The notes under the pieces were generated by a model that saw only the letters and a program-made list of their open reading frames with translations, was not told the DNA's origin and made no database searches. Made by a program: the position numbers and the translations under genes. This document shows, in pieces, positions 42,169 through 51,750 of a stretch of DNA of 64,000 bases. Every line of letters starts with the position of its first letter. The stretch's first letter is position 1. Location of the stretch: positions 310,001 through 374,000 of the forward strand of contig NZ_WUCC01000003.1 of the NCBI RefSeq assembly GCF_009807095.1, written 5' to 3'. Source of the DNA: Rathayibacter sp. VKM Ac-2754. GTDB taxonomy: Bacteria; Actinomycetota; Actinomycetes; Actinomycetales; Microbacteriaceae.

Positions 42169-42196
42169 GGACCAATTGCGGGTCGGCGTCCTCAGT
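42164..42196. terminator. hairpin containing both stop codons
   Basis: ACTGAGGAC (42164-42172) pairs perfectly with GTCCTCAGT (42188-42196) across 15 bases. The TGA stops of the AIPR gene and of the convergent regulator-like gene lie inside the two arms. Likely bidirectional terminator. Confidence 0.6.
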
Positions 42197-44297
42197 CGTC
42201 CGCTTGTGCGCGCAGGAGCGCGGCCAGGTCGGCCTCGCCGCGTTCCTCCACGCGCATGAGCAGGTCCGATGCGGAGGCCTCCATATCAAGGCCGACAGCG
42301 ACCGCCAGCGCGCGAGGATCGTCGACGCCCGTCAGCGCGCGGACGTCCTGCGGGTCGTCCACCGCAGCGATGGTGACCTGGTCCCCGACGAATAGGAGAC
42401 GCGCGATGTCGCCGCCGGCGCTGTCGATCGTTGCGAGAGCTGCGCGAAGAGTGCCCATCTGGGGCTGGGTGCCCTCCCATGTCACCGTGACGCCCCAGTC
42501 GTCTCCGTGCCAGCGCTTCCTCTCACCGGGCGCGAGCCCGAGAGCCAGTGCAACTCCCGAGGAGAGCACCGTCCCACTCCCCCGGAGGTGCTCGGCTGTC
42601 ACCTCGAGGCGGAAGGCGACGCCGCCGTCATCGAGGAAGTAGAGGTTCTTCGTGAGGCCGGGCCTCTTCCGGACAGCGGCCCGTCGTTCCGCGAAGCGGA
42701 CGACCCCGCCGCGAGTGACAAAGGGCCAACCTGACGCGTATCCGCGAACACTGCTCGCGGCCACCGAGAGCCTTTGAGGAAGAGCCTCGAGGAGCGAATC
42801 GAGGGCGATGGCGCCGTCGTTGCGCTCGATCTCGGCCGCGATCGCGTCCTTGATGCTCGTGTAGGCCTCCCCGCCCCACTCCACGAGCCCCCAGTCACCG
42901 CGGCCGACGCGCACCAGCCGCTCGTCGAGCGCGAGAGCGTTCCGGATCGACTGCACCGCGCGCTGTCCCTCGAAGGCAGCTTCGATCCAATCGATCGGCC
43001 TCGGCTCACCCTCGTTGCTGAGAAGTGCCACCGTGAGGTCAGGAATCGAGGCACGACGCGTCCGCGCCCAGACATCGCCGATGCGGACGTGACCGAGCAA
43101 CGTCATCCATTCGACGACTCGCTTCTCCGAAAGCCCCGTCCATTCTGCGAAGGACGCGACGACTTCACTGTGCGGGGCGCCTCCGTGCTGGTCGACCAGG
43201 TCGGCGAATCGGGTCTCCGACTCGGCCCGAGCAGCTCCCAGTGACGGGACCGCGAACCATTCGCCATCACCCTCGAAGCCGTCGTCGACTGCGTCCAGAA
43301 CCGCGAGAGCAGTGGTCCCATCAACATCGACAGACTCCAGGACTCCGGGGACCTCAGCGAGCGTCTCGATGTGCGAGAGCGATCCGATCCGCGATCTCAC
43401 TGCGGCCGCTCGGAAGGCCAGCGCTTCGTCGCGCTCGAGCCAGGTGGACAGCGAGTCCCGCACCTTGCTCTCGATCTGCCTCACGCGCTCGCGCGTCACG
43501 CCGAGCCGCTCGCCGAGCTGGTCCAGTGTCGCCCGCCGACCTTGAACATGCCGCTCCAGAAGGATAATCCGCCTCCGCTCGTCGAGGTCGGCAAGGTGGA
43601 CTCCGATCTGCTGTGCAAGAGAAGCGGCCTCGGCACCCGTCCCGATCCAGTCATCGGACGTCAGCGAGTCGAGCAGACTCCACGCCTCGATGACGGCGAG
43701 CGGCGCCGAGCCTGCGTCTCGCGGCGCGGAGAGCAGAGGAGCCGCACCCTGACCGAGAGCCTGATTCCAGGAGGACACAACCTGCACCGCGTCGAGCAGC
43801 CTCGACCGCGGCGTCGCGTCCGCCGCTCGACGGAGGCGCCGGGAAGTAGCCTGCGTTTCTGCGACCGGCTCGGTCGACGAGCCGACCGAGCTGAGCGCCT
43901 CCCCGACCAGCCAGGCCAGCAGGTCCGTCACACTCCGGGCACCCATGCCGCGGAGCACCATCACACCCCGTACTCGCAGCGGAGCGAGCGACTCGAAGTC
44001 GGTCAGCGCTTCCCGAAGCAGTACGTTCCGGAGTCGCACGCTCTGCACTCGATCGGGCACATCCCTGCTGCGCACGGTCGGGAACAGCTCGCGCATGGTC
44101 GACGAGCTGCGGTATTCGACGATGTGCTCGACGATGGCGGCCCGAGCCGCTGGATCATCGGGAGCGGCAGCGACCAGCAGCGATCGCAGCTCGGCCCTGT
44201 CAGCGGTGGCGTGCCCCTCGAGCCACGGGAATGCGCGACTCCAGACGGCCGGCAGAACCGTCTCGTAGTCGAAGTCCTCGTTCGCGCTCCCGGCCAT
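42192..44297 (-). CDS. large putative transcription regulator: alpha-CTD-like, sigma region-4-like and winged-helix segments
   Basis: A 701-residue protein with no family I can name as a whole. About residues 100-135 (LRVRGVMVLRGMGARSVTDLLAWL) resemble the RNA polymerase alpha C-terminal helix-hairpin-helix. About 240-290 (RRRIILLERHVQGRRATLDQLG, then ERLGVTRERVRQIESKV) is an unmistakable sigma region-4 HTH. About 430-560 contain two HARE/winged-helix-like segments (LLSNEGEPRPIDWIEAAF; EIERNDGAIALDSLLEALP). The C-terminal 130 residues are an unassigned alpha/beta domain. It is convergent with the AIPR operon. ATG has GAGGGGG upstream. GC (about 68% in a sampled line) lies between island and backbone. 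A regulator of the defence island is the simplest inference. Confidence 0.75.
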   Translation of the reverse strand: MAGSANEDFDYETVLPAVWSRAFPWLEGHATADRAELRSLLVAAAPDDPAARAAIVEHIVEYRSSSTMRELFPTVRSRDVPDRVQSVRLRNVLLREALTDFESLAPLRVRGVMVLRGMGARSVTDLLAWLVGEALSSVGSSTEPVAETQATSRRLRRAADATPRSRLLDAVQVVSSWNQALGQGAAPLLSAPRDAGSAPLAVIEAWSLLDSLTSDDWIGTGAEAASLAQQIGVHLADLDERRRIILLERHVQGRRATLDQLGERLGVTRERVRQIESKVRDSLSTWLERDEALAFRAAAVRSRIGSLSHIETLAEVPGVLESVDVDGTTALAVLDAVDDGFEGDGEWFAVPSLGAARAESETRFADLVDQHGGAPHSEVVASFAEWTGLSEKRVVEWMTLLGHVRIGDVWARTRRASIPDLTVALLSNEGEPRPIDWIEAAFEGQRAVQSIRNALALDERLVRVGRGDWGLVEWGGEAYTSIKDAIAAEIERNDGAIALDSLLEALPQRLSVAASSVRGYASGWPFVTRGGVVRFAERRAAVRKRPGLTKNLYFLDDGGVAFRLEVTAEHLRGSGTVLSSGVALALGLAPGERKRWHGDDWGVTVTWEGTQPQMGTLRAALATIDSAGGDIARLLFVGDQVTIAAVDDPQDVRALTGVDDPRALAVAVGLDMEASASDLLMRVEERGEADLAALLRAQADD

Positions 44298-44375
44298 CGG
44301 GGCCCCCTCTCAGCTCAGCCATTCTCGCCCGGACGACCGACAAATGTCGTGCGGCAGGCGCTCCCGTTCTCGCGG

Positions 44376-45227
44376 TCAGGAGGCGCAAGCGAGGAGGATC
44401 GTCTCAGCGGCGGCCCGGTCCGCTTCACCGACACCCAATCCGTATGCGCTCACCACCCCCACGAACTGCTCCACATACCCGCACCGCAGCTCCCGCTCCG
44501 GCGGCAGCCACTCCCCCGGCCCGGCGTCGCTCTTCGACTGGTTCGTCTCCTCCGAGGCCGCGACGAGGTTCGCCGGGTCGTTCGCGAACATCAGGCGCTG
44601 CTCGTCCGTCCATGCCCAAGCCCCGTGGTGCCAGGCCCAGCCGAGGGCGACGACGTGGTCGATCTGCACCAGGCGCGAGGTGTCGGAGCCGGAGACGAAG
44701 GAGACGGCGGTGCCGTCGTAGGGGTCGATCAGGGTGCCCGAGAGGACCTTGCAGTCGCGGGTGCCGGGCTTGAACACCGGGTCGAGGAGGTCGCGGCCGA
44801 GGATGTCGTTGCGGGTGTCGCAGCCGTTGCGGTCGATGTCGGACCAGGCCTGGCCGAACAGGTCGCGGTCGTAGGGCAGGTCGGCGAAGCCGTCGTCGGT
44901 CGGGATCGCGGCGAGGGCGGCGAGCGCGGAGGCAGCGGGTCCGTCGGCAGGAGGGTCCGTCGGTGATGCGGCAGGCGAAGCGGATGGCGAAGCGACAGGC
45001 GAAGCGGACGCCGAGACGACAGGCGCGGGAGACGCCGCGACCGGCCCACCGACCGTCTCCTCCACTCCCACCACCGCGAACGCGACAGCGACGGCCCCCA
45101 CCGCCGCGACAACGAACGCCCACCACGGCGTACGCCGACGCACGCCACGCGCCGGCACACCACCCCGAAGCACCGGAGGCGCCACCCGCCGCGGCGCTTC
45201 CGGTCGCGGCGGCGGAGGTGCTCCCAC
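44376..45227 (-). CDS. membrane-tethered HNH endonuclease (DUF1524/GmrSD-type C-terminal fold)
   Basis: A 283-residue protein: a Pro/Arg-rich cytosolic N terminus, one TM helix at about 35-58 (WWAFVVAAVGAVAVAFAVVG), a Ser/Pro/Ala linker, then an HNH nuclease domain with IDHVVALGWAWHHGAW, FANDPANLVAASEETNQSKSD and GEWLPP. His of DHV and the downstream Asn/Lys residues form the expected metal site. The nuclease domain should face outside, as in exported actinobacterial HNH nucleases. GTG at 45227 begins 2 bases after the stop of the two-TM protein, making this the last gene of the tubulin-like/vWA operon. Cys residues (NGCDTR, RDCKVL, LRCGYV, LLACAS) fit an oxidised compartment. Confidence 0.85.
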   Translation of the reverse strand: MGAPPPPRPEAPRRVAPPVLRGGVPARGVRRRTPWWAFVVAAVGAVAVAFAVVGVEETVGGPVAASPAPVVSASASPVASPSASPAASPTDPPADGPAASALAALAAIPTDDGFADLPYDRDLFGQAWSDIDRNGCDTRNDILGRDLLDPVFKPGTRDCKVLSGTLIDPYDGTAVSFVSGSDTSRLVQIDHVVALGWAWHHGAWAWTDEQRLMFANDPANLVAASEETNQSKSDAGPGEWLPPERELRCGYVEQFVGVVSAYGLGVGEADRAAAETILLACAS

Positions 45228-45229
45228 CG

Positions 45230-48200
45230 CTAGACCCCCGAGTCGCCCTCGGGCGCGACGACCGGCGCCGCCACCGAGCGCGCCCCGTCCCACAGCCGGA
45301 TCGCCGCGCGCGGCACCGGCCCGACGACGTCCACGCGCCACACCAGGTCCACCGGCGCACCCGTCGCGCCCTCGTACGGCACCACATGGATCGGCGCCGA
45401 CGGGTCGAACCGCAGCCGCTCCTGCAGCCGCGACGGCGCGACGAGGAAGCTCGTCACGCGCTCGTGGTACCGCTCCCCCACCTGCAGCTCCGTGAGCACC
45501 GTCGCGCTCACCGGCGTCATCGGGTCGGCGCGGGTCAGCGACTCGAGCAGGAAGTCGTCCCACGGGAGGTCGAGCTCGACGCCGTCGTAGTCCTCGGGGC
45601 GGCGGAGGGCGTTCAGAGGGTTCACGCCCATCGGGCGCACGCGCGGGCGGGCGATCGACTCCTCGTCGCGCTGCACGGAGGCGACGATGTCGGCCAGGCG
45701 CGGGGCGGCGATCCGCGTGAGCAGGGACTCGTCGTCCAACGCTCGCAACAGCATCCGCCGGGTGTGGTTGGACGAGTGCGGGAGGTCCTCGTCCAGCGCC
45801 GAGAGGCCGAAGCCCTGGCCCGCTCCGTAGTCGGCGGCCATCTCCTGCACGAGGGCCTCGAAGGCCTCGTGGCGCCAGCCGCGGCGGACCAGCTTCGACG
45901 TCATCGCGGCGCGCATGCGGGCGACGGCGGCGGTCTCCTCGCCGCTGACGGTGGCGAGGCGCACGGCGAAGGGCATGTGGCCGCGCTCGACGTCGAAGGT
46001 CTCGTGCTGCGTCCACACGGGCGGCACGTGCCACGGCCGGTGGATCGCCTTCGACAGCAGCACCAGCCAGTCCACGGCCTGGCGGTGCACCGAGCGGAGG
46101 CGCGCGGCCTCCTCGCGGGCGCGCCGGGCACTCGCTCCGTAGTGGGCGAGGCGGGTGCGCTCGACCTCGATGCGGCGCTCGAAGCGCGACCAGCCGGAGT
46201 GGTAGCGCACGAGCGAGACCAGAGTGATGAGCAGCGCGGCGCCTCCGAGGCCCACGAGCATCCACGAGAGCAGCGAGGTCAGGATGCGCGGATCGAACGA
46301 GTCGGTGCGCGTCGCGTAGTCGTTGACGAACCAGATGCCGACGCCGACGGCGAGCGCCAGGGCGACGACAGTGACCCAGCCGACGAGCATCGAGCGGTGG
46401 AAGTCGCGGCGCAGCGCCAGCAGCTCCCCCGCGCGCTGGGGGCGGATCGCGTCGATCTCGCCGACCAGGTACGCGACCTCGTCCTCGGCGCGGCGGCGCT
46501 CGGCGCCGATCCGGTCGAGGAAGCGCCAGACGAACGACGAGCTCTGCGCGCCGGCCCAGAGGTCGTACTCGGCGAGCGCCTGCAGACGGCCGGAGCGGCG
46601 CGCCTCGGGGTCGACGGGCGGCGCGACGGGCTCCTCCGCCGGCAGCTCGATCTGCACGACGGGGCGCTCCGGCTCCGCATCCGGCTCGACCAGCGACTCC
46701 TGAGCGGGCGGGTCGAATGCGGGAGGCTCCTCCACAGCGACGGGATCCTCCACAGCGACCGGCGCGGGCACCTCCGCGGCGACCGACGCCTCCGACGCCG
46801 TCACCCAGTTCTGCAGCTTCACTCGCGGATCCTCGAGCGCCAGCGCATACCAGTCCACCCGAGAAGGGAACCCGGGCGGCACGTCGTGCGCGCCCGCCTC
46901 CCACGGCCCGTCGGGCAGCGCGAGCACGTCGCCCACGCGCCCGAAGACGGGCACCGCGCCCTCGACGGGCACGAAGCCCGCGTCGCGCAGGTCGGCGCTG
47001 CCGTCGAGCGCGCCGAAGACGAGCTCGCGGAGTCCGGCCCACAGCTGCGGTGTCGTGCGCACGTGCGCCATCGCGGCGGGCGCCCCTGCCTCGGCCCGCG
47101 CGCGGCCCTCGTCGTCGCGGAGGCGCTCGAGGTCGGCGAGCAGCAGGCGGTCGCGCACATCCAGCACCTCGTCGAGCTGCGAGCCGACCACGGCCGAGCC
47201 CTCGGCGGTGTGCAGCGCGCGGGTCATTGAGCGGTTGGCGCTCGACGAGAGCCAGCGGGCGCTCCAGCGCGGCATCTGCACGAGCTTGCCGGCCGAGAAC
47301 GAGAAGAAGCGGCCGATCTGCGCGAAGAAGCCGATCCGAGAAGGCTCGGGCACGTCGAGCGCGCCTGCGGAGTCGTAGGTGAGCGCTCCGCCGTCCAGGC
47401 GCAGCGCCCCCTCGACCATCCCGTCGACGTAGCCGGCGATCTGGCCGTCCTCGATGAAGGCGGTGCCGGGGGGCGGCGGGCTGACGCTGGGGTCGATCAG
47501 CAGGGAGTCGGGGCGGGCCGCGTTCTCGAGGACGCCGGCGGCGACGCGGCGGCCGAGCGACTCCGTCAGCACCGCGTTGAGGAACACGCGCGAGATCCAG
47601 ACGGAGTCGCCGCCGTCGCTCTCGCGGCTCATCAGCTCGACGCTGCCGTCGGTCACGCCGTTCCACAGCCCCGCGACGCTGGCCAGATGGGTCAGCGTGA
47701 AGCCGGTGAAGCGCTCGTCGTCGCGCACGAACGCGTCGCCCGACCAGGGGCTCGAGCGGTCCTCGGGCGAGGCGATCACGATGAAGCCGTGCTCGTGCGC
47801 CTCCACGCGCTCGCGCAGCTGGAAGGCCGTGGGCGCGCAGATCAGGGTGACCCGGCGCAGCTCGGTTGTCTGGTCGGCGAGGGTCGCGGAGGGGTTCGGC
47901 AGCGGCATCGAGGTGCGCACCCAGCGGCTCACCAGCTCGGCGACCGCGTCCTGCGCGGCGTCGGTCTGGCGCTCGGGCAGAGCCGAGCGGAGGGTGACCA
48001 GCCGCACCAGGGCGAGCTGCTCCTCCGCCAGCGCCTCGAAGAGGTCGACCGAGATCGCGACCGACTCGAGGTCGGCGCCCACCCCGAGCACGACGGCCTC
48101 GATCTGCGGAGGCGCGTACTCGGAGGTCTTCACGTGCTCGGGCAGCACCCAGAGCGCCTGGCCGAGGAGGCCGGTCTTCGTCCACTGCGCGGCGAGCTCG

Positions 48201-48295
48201 AGCAGGGTCTCGCCCTGCGCGCCGCTGGGCAGCAGGACGATCGCCGCCTTGCCGTCGGGCCAGAAGCCGTCCGAGCGGGAGTCTTCGGAAGGCAC
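45230..48295 (-). CDS. large two-TM protein of the tubulin-like operon, function unknown
   Basis: A 1021-residue protein without a recognised family. It begins with an alpha/beta region (KAAIVLLPSGAQGETLLELAA). An acidic Pro/Val/Glu-rich linker precedes a charged helical stretch and two TM helices at about 637-657 (LVGWVTVVALALAVGVGIWF) and 670-693 (SLLSWMLVGLGGAALLITLVSL). A long, probably coiled-coil segment follows (FERRIEVERTRLAHYGASARRAREEAARL), then a soluble C-terminal domain. No Walker motif was found. GTG at 48295 is 2 bases after the tubulin-like gene's stop, with GGAG 8 bases upstream. It probably links the GTPase to the membrane. Confidence 0.75.
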   Translation of the reverse strand: MPSEDSRSDGFWPDGKAAIVLLPSGAQGETLLELAAQWTKTGLLGQALWVLPEHVKTSEYAPPQIEAVVLGVGADLESVAISVDLFEALAEEQLALVRLVTLRSALPERQTDAAQDAVAELVSRWVRTSMPLPNPSATLADQTTELRRVTLICAPTAFQLRERVEAHEHGFIVIASPEDRSSPWSGDAFVRDDERFTGFTLTHLASVAGLWNGVTDGSVELMSRESDGGDSVWISRVFLNAVLTESLGRRVAAGVLENAARPDSLLIDPSVSPPPPGTAFIEDGQIAGYVDGMVEGALRLDGGALTYDSAGALDVPEPSRIGFFAQIGRFFSFSAGKLVQMPRWSARWLSSSANRSMTRALHTAEGSAVVGSQLDEVLDVRDRLLLADLERLRDDEGRARAEAGAPAAMAHVRTTPQLWAGLRELVFGALDGSADLRDAGFVPVEGAVPVFGRVGDVLALPDGPWEAGAHDVPPGFPSRVDWYALALEDPRVKLQNWVTASEASVAAEVPAPVAVEDPVAVEEPPAFDPPAQESLVEPDAEPERPVVQIELPAEEPVAPPVDPEARRSGRLQALAEYDLWAGAQSSSFVWRFLDRIGAERRRAEDEVAYLVGEIDAIRPQRAGELLALRRDFHRSMLVGWVTVVALALAVGVGIWFVNDYATRTDSFDPRILTSLLSWMLVGLGGAALLITLVSLVRYHSGWSRFERRIEVERTRLAHYGASARRAREEAARLRSVHRQAVDWLVLLSKAIHRPWHVPPVWTQHETFDVERGHMPFAVRLATVSGEETAAVARMRAAMTSKLVRRGWRHEAFEALVQEMAADYGAGQGFGLSALDEDLPHSSNHTRRMLLRALDDESLLTRIAAPRLADIVASVQRDEESIARPRVRPMGVNPLNALRRPEDYDGVELDLPWDDFLLESLTRADPMTPVSATVLTELQVGERYHERVTSFLVAPSRLQERLRFDPSAPIHVVPYEGATGAPVDLVWRVDVVGPVPRAAIRLWDGARSVAAPVVAPEGDSGV

Positions 48296-48297
48296 GC

Positions 48298-51200
48298 TCA
48301 CACTCCGGTGTCCCGGGGACCGGTCGACAGCACCGACGACACGAGCGCGCGGATCGCGTCCTGGAACTGCTCCCGCATCTCCCACGTCACGGGGTAGTCG
48401 TAGACCGACACCATCTCGTCCTGCTGCACGATCTCGCTGTCGAAGCGGGCGAGCTCGTTCGAGAGGTAGGCCTGCACGGCGGCGCGGCGCGAGGCGAGGT
48501 CGCCGTCGGCCGAGCCGGCGCGGGACGCCTCCGGGACCGGTGCGCCGGTGGGCAGCGACCCGGTCTGCAGCCACTCGGCCAGCTCGGTCTCCTCGCCGCG
48601 GCTGCCGCCGAGCGAGGTGAGCACGCGGTAGGCGGCGAGCGGGGCGAGGGTGCCCTCGACGTTGCAGAGCGCCATCGCGATGGCGAGCGACTGCAGCACG
48701 ACGCCCGGGAAGTCCGCCGGGCGGGCGTTCCGCTCGCTGAGCAGCGGGTGCGGGAAGTCGGCGAAGCCGCGGGTCGACGGGTCCCAGACCGAGAGCTTCG
48801 GGCCCTTCTCGCCCTGCGTCGAGTCGACGGCGAGACGGCCGAGGGCCTTGGCGACGTACCAGCCGCGGATCATCGACTCGATGGCGCGGGGATCGGCGGG
48901 GATGCTCTCGCCGAGCAGGCGCGCGCGCTTGAACTTCCAGAAGGCCTCGCGGCTGTCCTGGGTGTTCGACTGCGCGAGCCAGCCGCGGGCGATGGGCTCC
49001 ATCACCGAGTCCATCACGATCGGCTGGTACGGGAAGCCCGACATCGCGAAGACCTCGATGCCGTCGACCTTCTGGTCCTGGAACCACGACTCGCTGGTCG
49101 CGTCGTCCCAGACGCCCATCTGGCCGAGCACGCCCTTGGTCACCTCGTACATCTCGGTGCCCTGGCGGAACGGGATCGAGCTGAAGACGAGCGAGGTGTC
49201 CTGGTTGATCGCCTTGCCGTGCACGGCGCGCAGCAGTGCGGGGTTCAGCTTCACCAGCGGCTCACTCGCGCCGAGGGCGGCCTGGAGCTGCTCGCGGTAG
49301 CGGTCGCGGCGCGCGGCGAACACGTCCGGCGGCAGGATCTCCCTGTCGAAGAAGCCGAGCAGGTCCTCGCCGATGTAGGCGGCGAACGGGGTGCCGTCGC
49401 GCTTCATCCACGCGCGGGCCCGGGCGACGTAGGTCTCGGGGTCGGTGGCGAGCTCGAAGGAGGCGCGCTGCGCCGGGTTCGCGACGGCCGGGTCGGCGGT
49501 CACGGTGGGCTTCCACGTGCGCGGGTTGCCGACGAGCGACCAGGCGCCCGCCTCCGACTCGGTGTCGGGGCTCACGCCGACGAGCTGGTCGGTGATGACC
49601 CGCAGCACGGCGTCCTGGTACTTGGCGTCGCCGTCGACCGAGGCGCGCACCAGCTTCTGGAACTCGCCGGGGTACTTCTCGGGCTCGATCAGCATCCGCT
49701 CGTTGGGCGCCGAGATGTACTTGCGCGGCACGGTGTCGTCGACGCGGCGCGGCCAGAACTCGTAGGCGTTCTCGCGGTCGTCGCTCGTCTTGCGCGAGTG
49801 CACGCGCTGCAGCAGCGCAGTGCGGGAGCCGTCGAGGTAGTCGGCGAGCGGGCCGAGGAAGGTCTCGCGGAGCTCGGCGAGCAGGGCCCACGCGGAGTCG
49901 CGCAGCGCCGCCTCCGACGACCACTCGAGCGCCTGCCCGAGCCGCTGGATCGCGAACTGCACCGCCTCCTGATCGGGGCGGATCGACTGCTGGTTGGCCG
50001 AGGTGCGCAGCTCGTCGGACACGAGCGAGCTCAGCGTGCCCACCCACTCCTCGTGCTGGCGGGCCTCGACGCGCAGCGCGTCGACGGTGCCCTTGAGGCC
50101 GCGCTCGAGGCGGCGGAGCATCGCGACGACCACGGGGAGGCCGTCCTGCGCCACGTAGCGCGAGACGGTCTCGAGGATGTGGCCGGGCATCGTGCGGGTC
50201 CACTCGTCGAGGCGCTGCTGGCGGGCCTCGCGATCGCGGTGCAGGAGGCGGGGGCTCGCCCGGGTGTACTCGTTGACCAGGCGGTCGGTCCACGTGGTGA
50301 TGTCGGTGCCGCCCTGGCGGTCGAGCGACTCGGGGCGGCTGAGCTCGTCGTCGGCGGTGCGCTGCAGCTCGGACTTGATCAGGTCGAGGGTCGCGGTGTC
50401 GCGCAGCGCGTCGGTGACGTCGTTGTGCTCGGCGGTCTCCTCGTTCAGCCGCAGCTCGCGGAGGAAGCGCTGGTACTCGCTGTCGGCCGACTTCTCGATG
50501 TACTCGCGCTCGGTCATCCGCTCGAACTGCGGGTCCTCCTCCGCGTGGGCGTAGAGCATCCGGTCGATCGCCGAGCGGGCGAAGCGCTCGGCCGAGTACT
50601 CGAGGAACCGCTCGCGGCCGAGGGTGACGCGGCCGAAGCCGATCGAGGAGAAGGGCGGCGAGTGGTGCGCGGGGCTCATGAGCCCTGAGTTGTCGGGCAG
50701 CACGTTCGCGGCCGAGCGGGCCTGCCAGTTGCCCGAGGAGTAGGCGATCATGTCGTCCTGCACGCGCTCGTCGATCATCCACGCGGTGAGGCTGGTGGCG
50801 ACCGCGTCGTAGACGGCGTTCTGGTCCTCGAAGGTGACCTTGCTGTTGCTGCGGCCGATGATGAACGGGTACGCGGCACCGACGCGGTCCATCGCGGCTC
50901 CGTACGAGGGCGCGACGCCCTTGGTGCGCAGGAGCTCGAGGGTCGCGGGCGACGGAGTGTCGGTCCAGAAGCCGTTCATCGTCTCGGAGATCGAGGCGAG
51001 CGCGTTGCCGGGCATGCCGGCGGTCACGTTCAGCTGGTCGAAGACGTCGGGCGCGTAGAGCATGCTGAAGAACTGGTTCGACCACGGGTACTGCTTGGCG
51101 GTCGACTTGACGATCTCGATCACGTCGAGGAACTGGCCCGCTCCCGAGCCGCCGGCGACCGACGAGATGACGATGACGATCGGGCTGCCGTCTCCGCCGT

Positions 51201-51699
51201 CGTCGCGGGCGTTCAGGCGCGCACCGAGCGTCTGCAGCTCGGCGAGCGCCTCCGCGTCGTTCATGCGGCCGATGGCGGTGCGCGCGGCCTGAGCGATCTC
51301 CTTCGTCGCGGCGAGCGCGACGGCGCGGCCGACCGCGCGGTACTGGCCGGCGCCCTTGGTCACGTCGACCTTCACCAGCCGCGGGTCGGGCAGCTGGCGC
51401 TCGATGTCGTGGCGCATCGCGTTGTTGGTCGCGTGCGCGCTCGTGATCGAGCCGTGCACGATGTCGAACGTCGCCGCGGTGCTGACGAGCCCGCGGTAGT
51501 CCTGCCGGGGCAGGAACGGCGCCTGGTACTCCATGCCGTCCTGGACGGTGGGGGTGTCGAAGTGCAGGAAGCGCCAGGCGGCGGGGATGCCGCCCTCCCA
51601 GCCGAGCTGCTGGAGCTTGAGCTCGAGCTGGTACTTGATGCCGCGGAGGGTCTTGCCGCCGGAGCCGCCGACTCCGATGAGGAGGAAGGGTTTGAGCAT
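48298..51699 (-). CDS. tubulin/FtsZ-like GTPase (Tubulin_2-type), 1133 aa
   Basis: A very long cytosolic protein whose N terminus (MLKPFLLIGVGGSGGKTLRGIKY) is the nucleotide-binding loop 1 of tubulin-like GTPases. The tubulin signature equivalent SSVAGGSGAGQFLDVIEIV lies near residues 177-195 (GGSGAG standing for GGGTGTG). Later segments (FSMLYAPDVFD, NAVYDAVATSLTAWM) fit the same fold. The C-terminal ~700 residues are mainly helical and unassigned. Related long FtsZ-like proteins sit beside vWA membrane proteins in diverse bacteria and have been proposed to remodel membranes. ATG at 51699 has GGAGGAAGG about 10 bases upstream. It is the third gene of the five-gene operon. Confidence 0.88.
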   Translation of the reverse strand: MLKPFLLIGVGGSGGKTLRGIKYQLELKLQQLGWEGGIPAAWRFLHFDTPTVQDGMEYQAPFLPRQDYRGLVSTAATFDIVHGSITSAHATNNAMRHDIERQLPDPRLVKVDVTKGAGQYRAVGRAVALAATKEIAQAARTAIGRMNDAEALAELQTLGARLNARDDGGDGSPIVIVISSVAGGSGAGQFLDVIEIVKSTAKQYPWSNQFFSMLYAPDVFDQLNVTAGMPGNALASISETMNGFWTDTPSPATLELLRTKGVAPSYGAAMDRVGAAYPFIIGRSNSKVTFEDQNAVYDAVATSLTAWMIDERVQDDMIAYSSGNWQARSAANVLPDNSGLMSPAHHSPPFSSIGFGRVTLGRERFLEYSAERFARSAIDRMLYAHAEEDPQFERMTEREYIEKSADSEYQRFLRELRLNEETAEHNDVTDALRDTATLDLIKSELQRTADDELSRPESLDRQGGTDITTWTDRLVNEYTRASPRLLHRDREARQQRLDEWTRTMPGHILETVSRYVAQDGLPVVVAMLRRLERGLKGTVDALRVEARQHEEWVGTLSSLVSDELRTSANQQSIRPDQEAVQFAIQRLGQALEWSSEAALRDSAWALLAELRETFLGPLADYLDGSRTALLQRVHSRKTSDDRENAYEFWPRRVDDTVPRKYISAPNERMLIEPEKYPGEFQKLVRASVDGDAKYQDAVLRVITDQLVGVSPDTESEAGAWSLVGNPRTWKPTVTADPAVANPAQRASFELATDPETYVARARAWMKRDGTPFAAYIGEDLLGFFDREILPPDVFAARRDRYREQLQAALGASEPLVKLNPALLRAVHGKAINQDTSLVFSSIPFRQGTEMYEVTKGVLGQMGVWDDATSESWFQDQKVDGIEVFAMSGFPYQPIVMDSVMEPIARGWLAQSNTQDSREAFWKFKRARLLGESIPADPRAIESMIRGWYVAKALGRLAVDSTQGEKGPKLSVWDPSTRGFADFPHPLLSERNARPADFPGVVLQSLAIAMALCNVEGTLAPLAAYRVLTSLGGSRGEETELAEWLQTGSLPTGAPVPEASRAGSADGDLASRRAAVQAYLSNELARFDSEIVQQDEMVSVYDYPVTWEMREQFQDAIRALVSSVLSTGPRDTGV

Positions 51700-51750
51700 G
51701 ACTGTCTGCTTTCGTCGTGTCGCGAGTCGAGGCGCTGAGTGGAGTCGCTG

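Noticed and set aside
32795-44297. Prophage or integrative element
   Set aside because: Composition differs from backbone, but no integrase, phage structural gene, conjugation gene or tRNA/att site is present.
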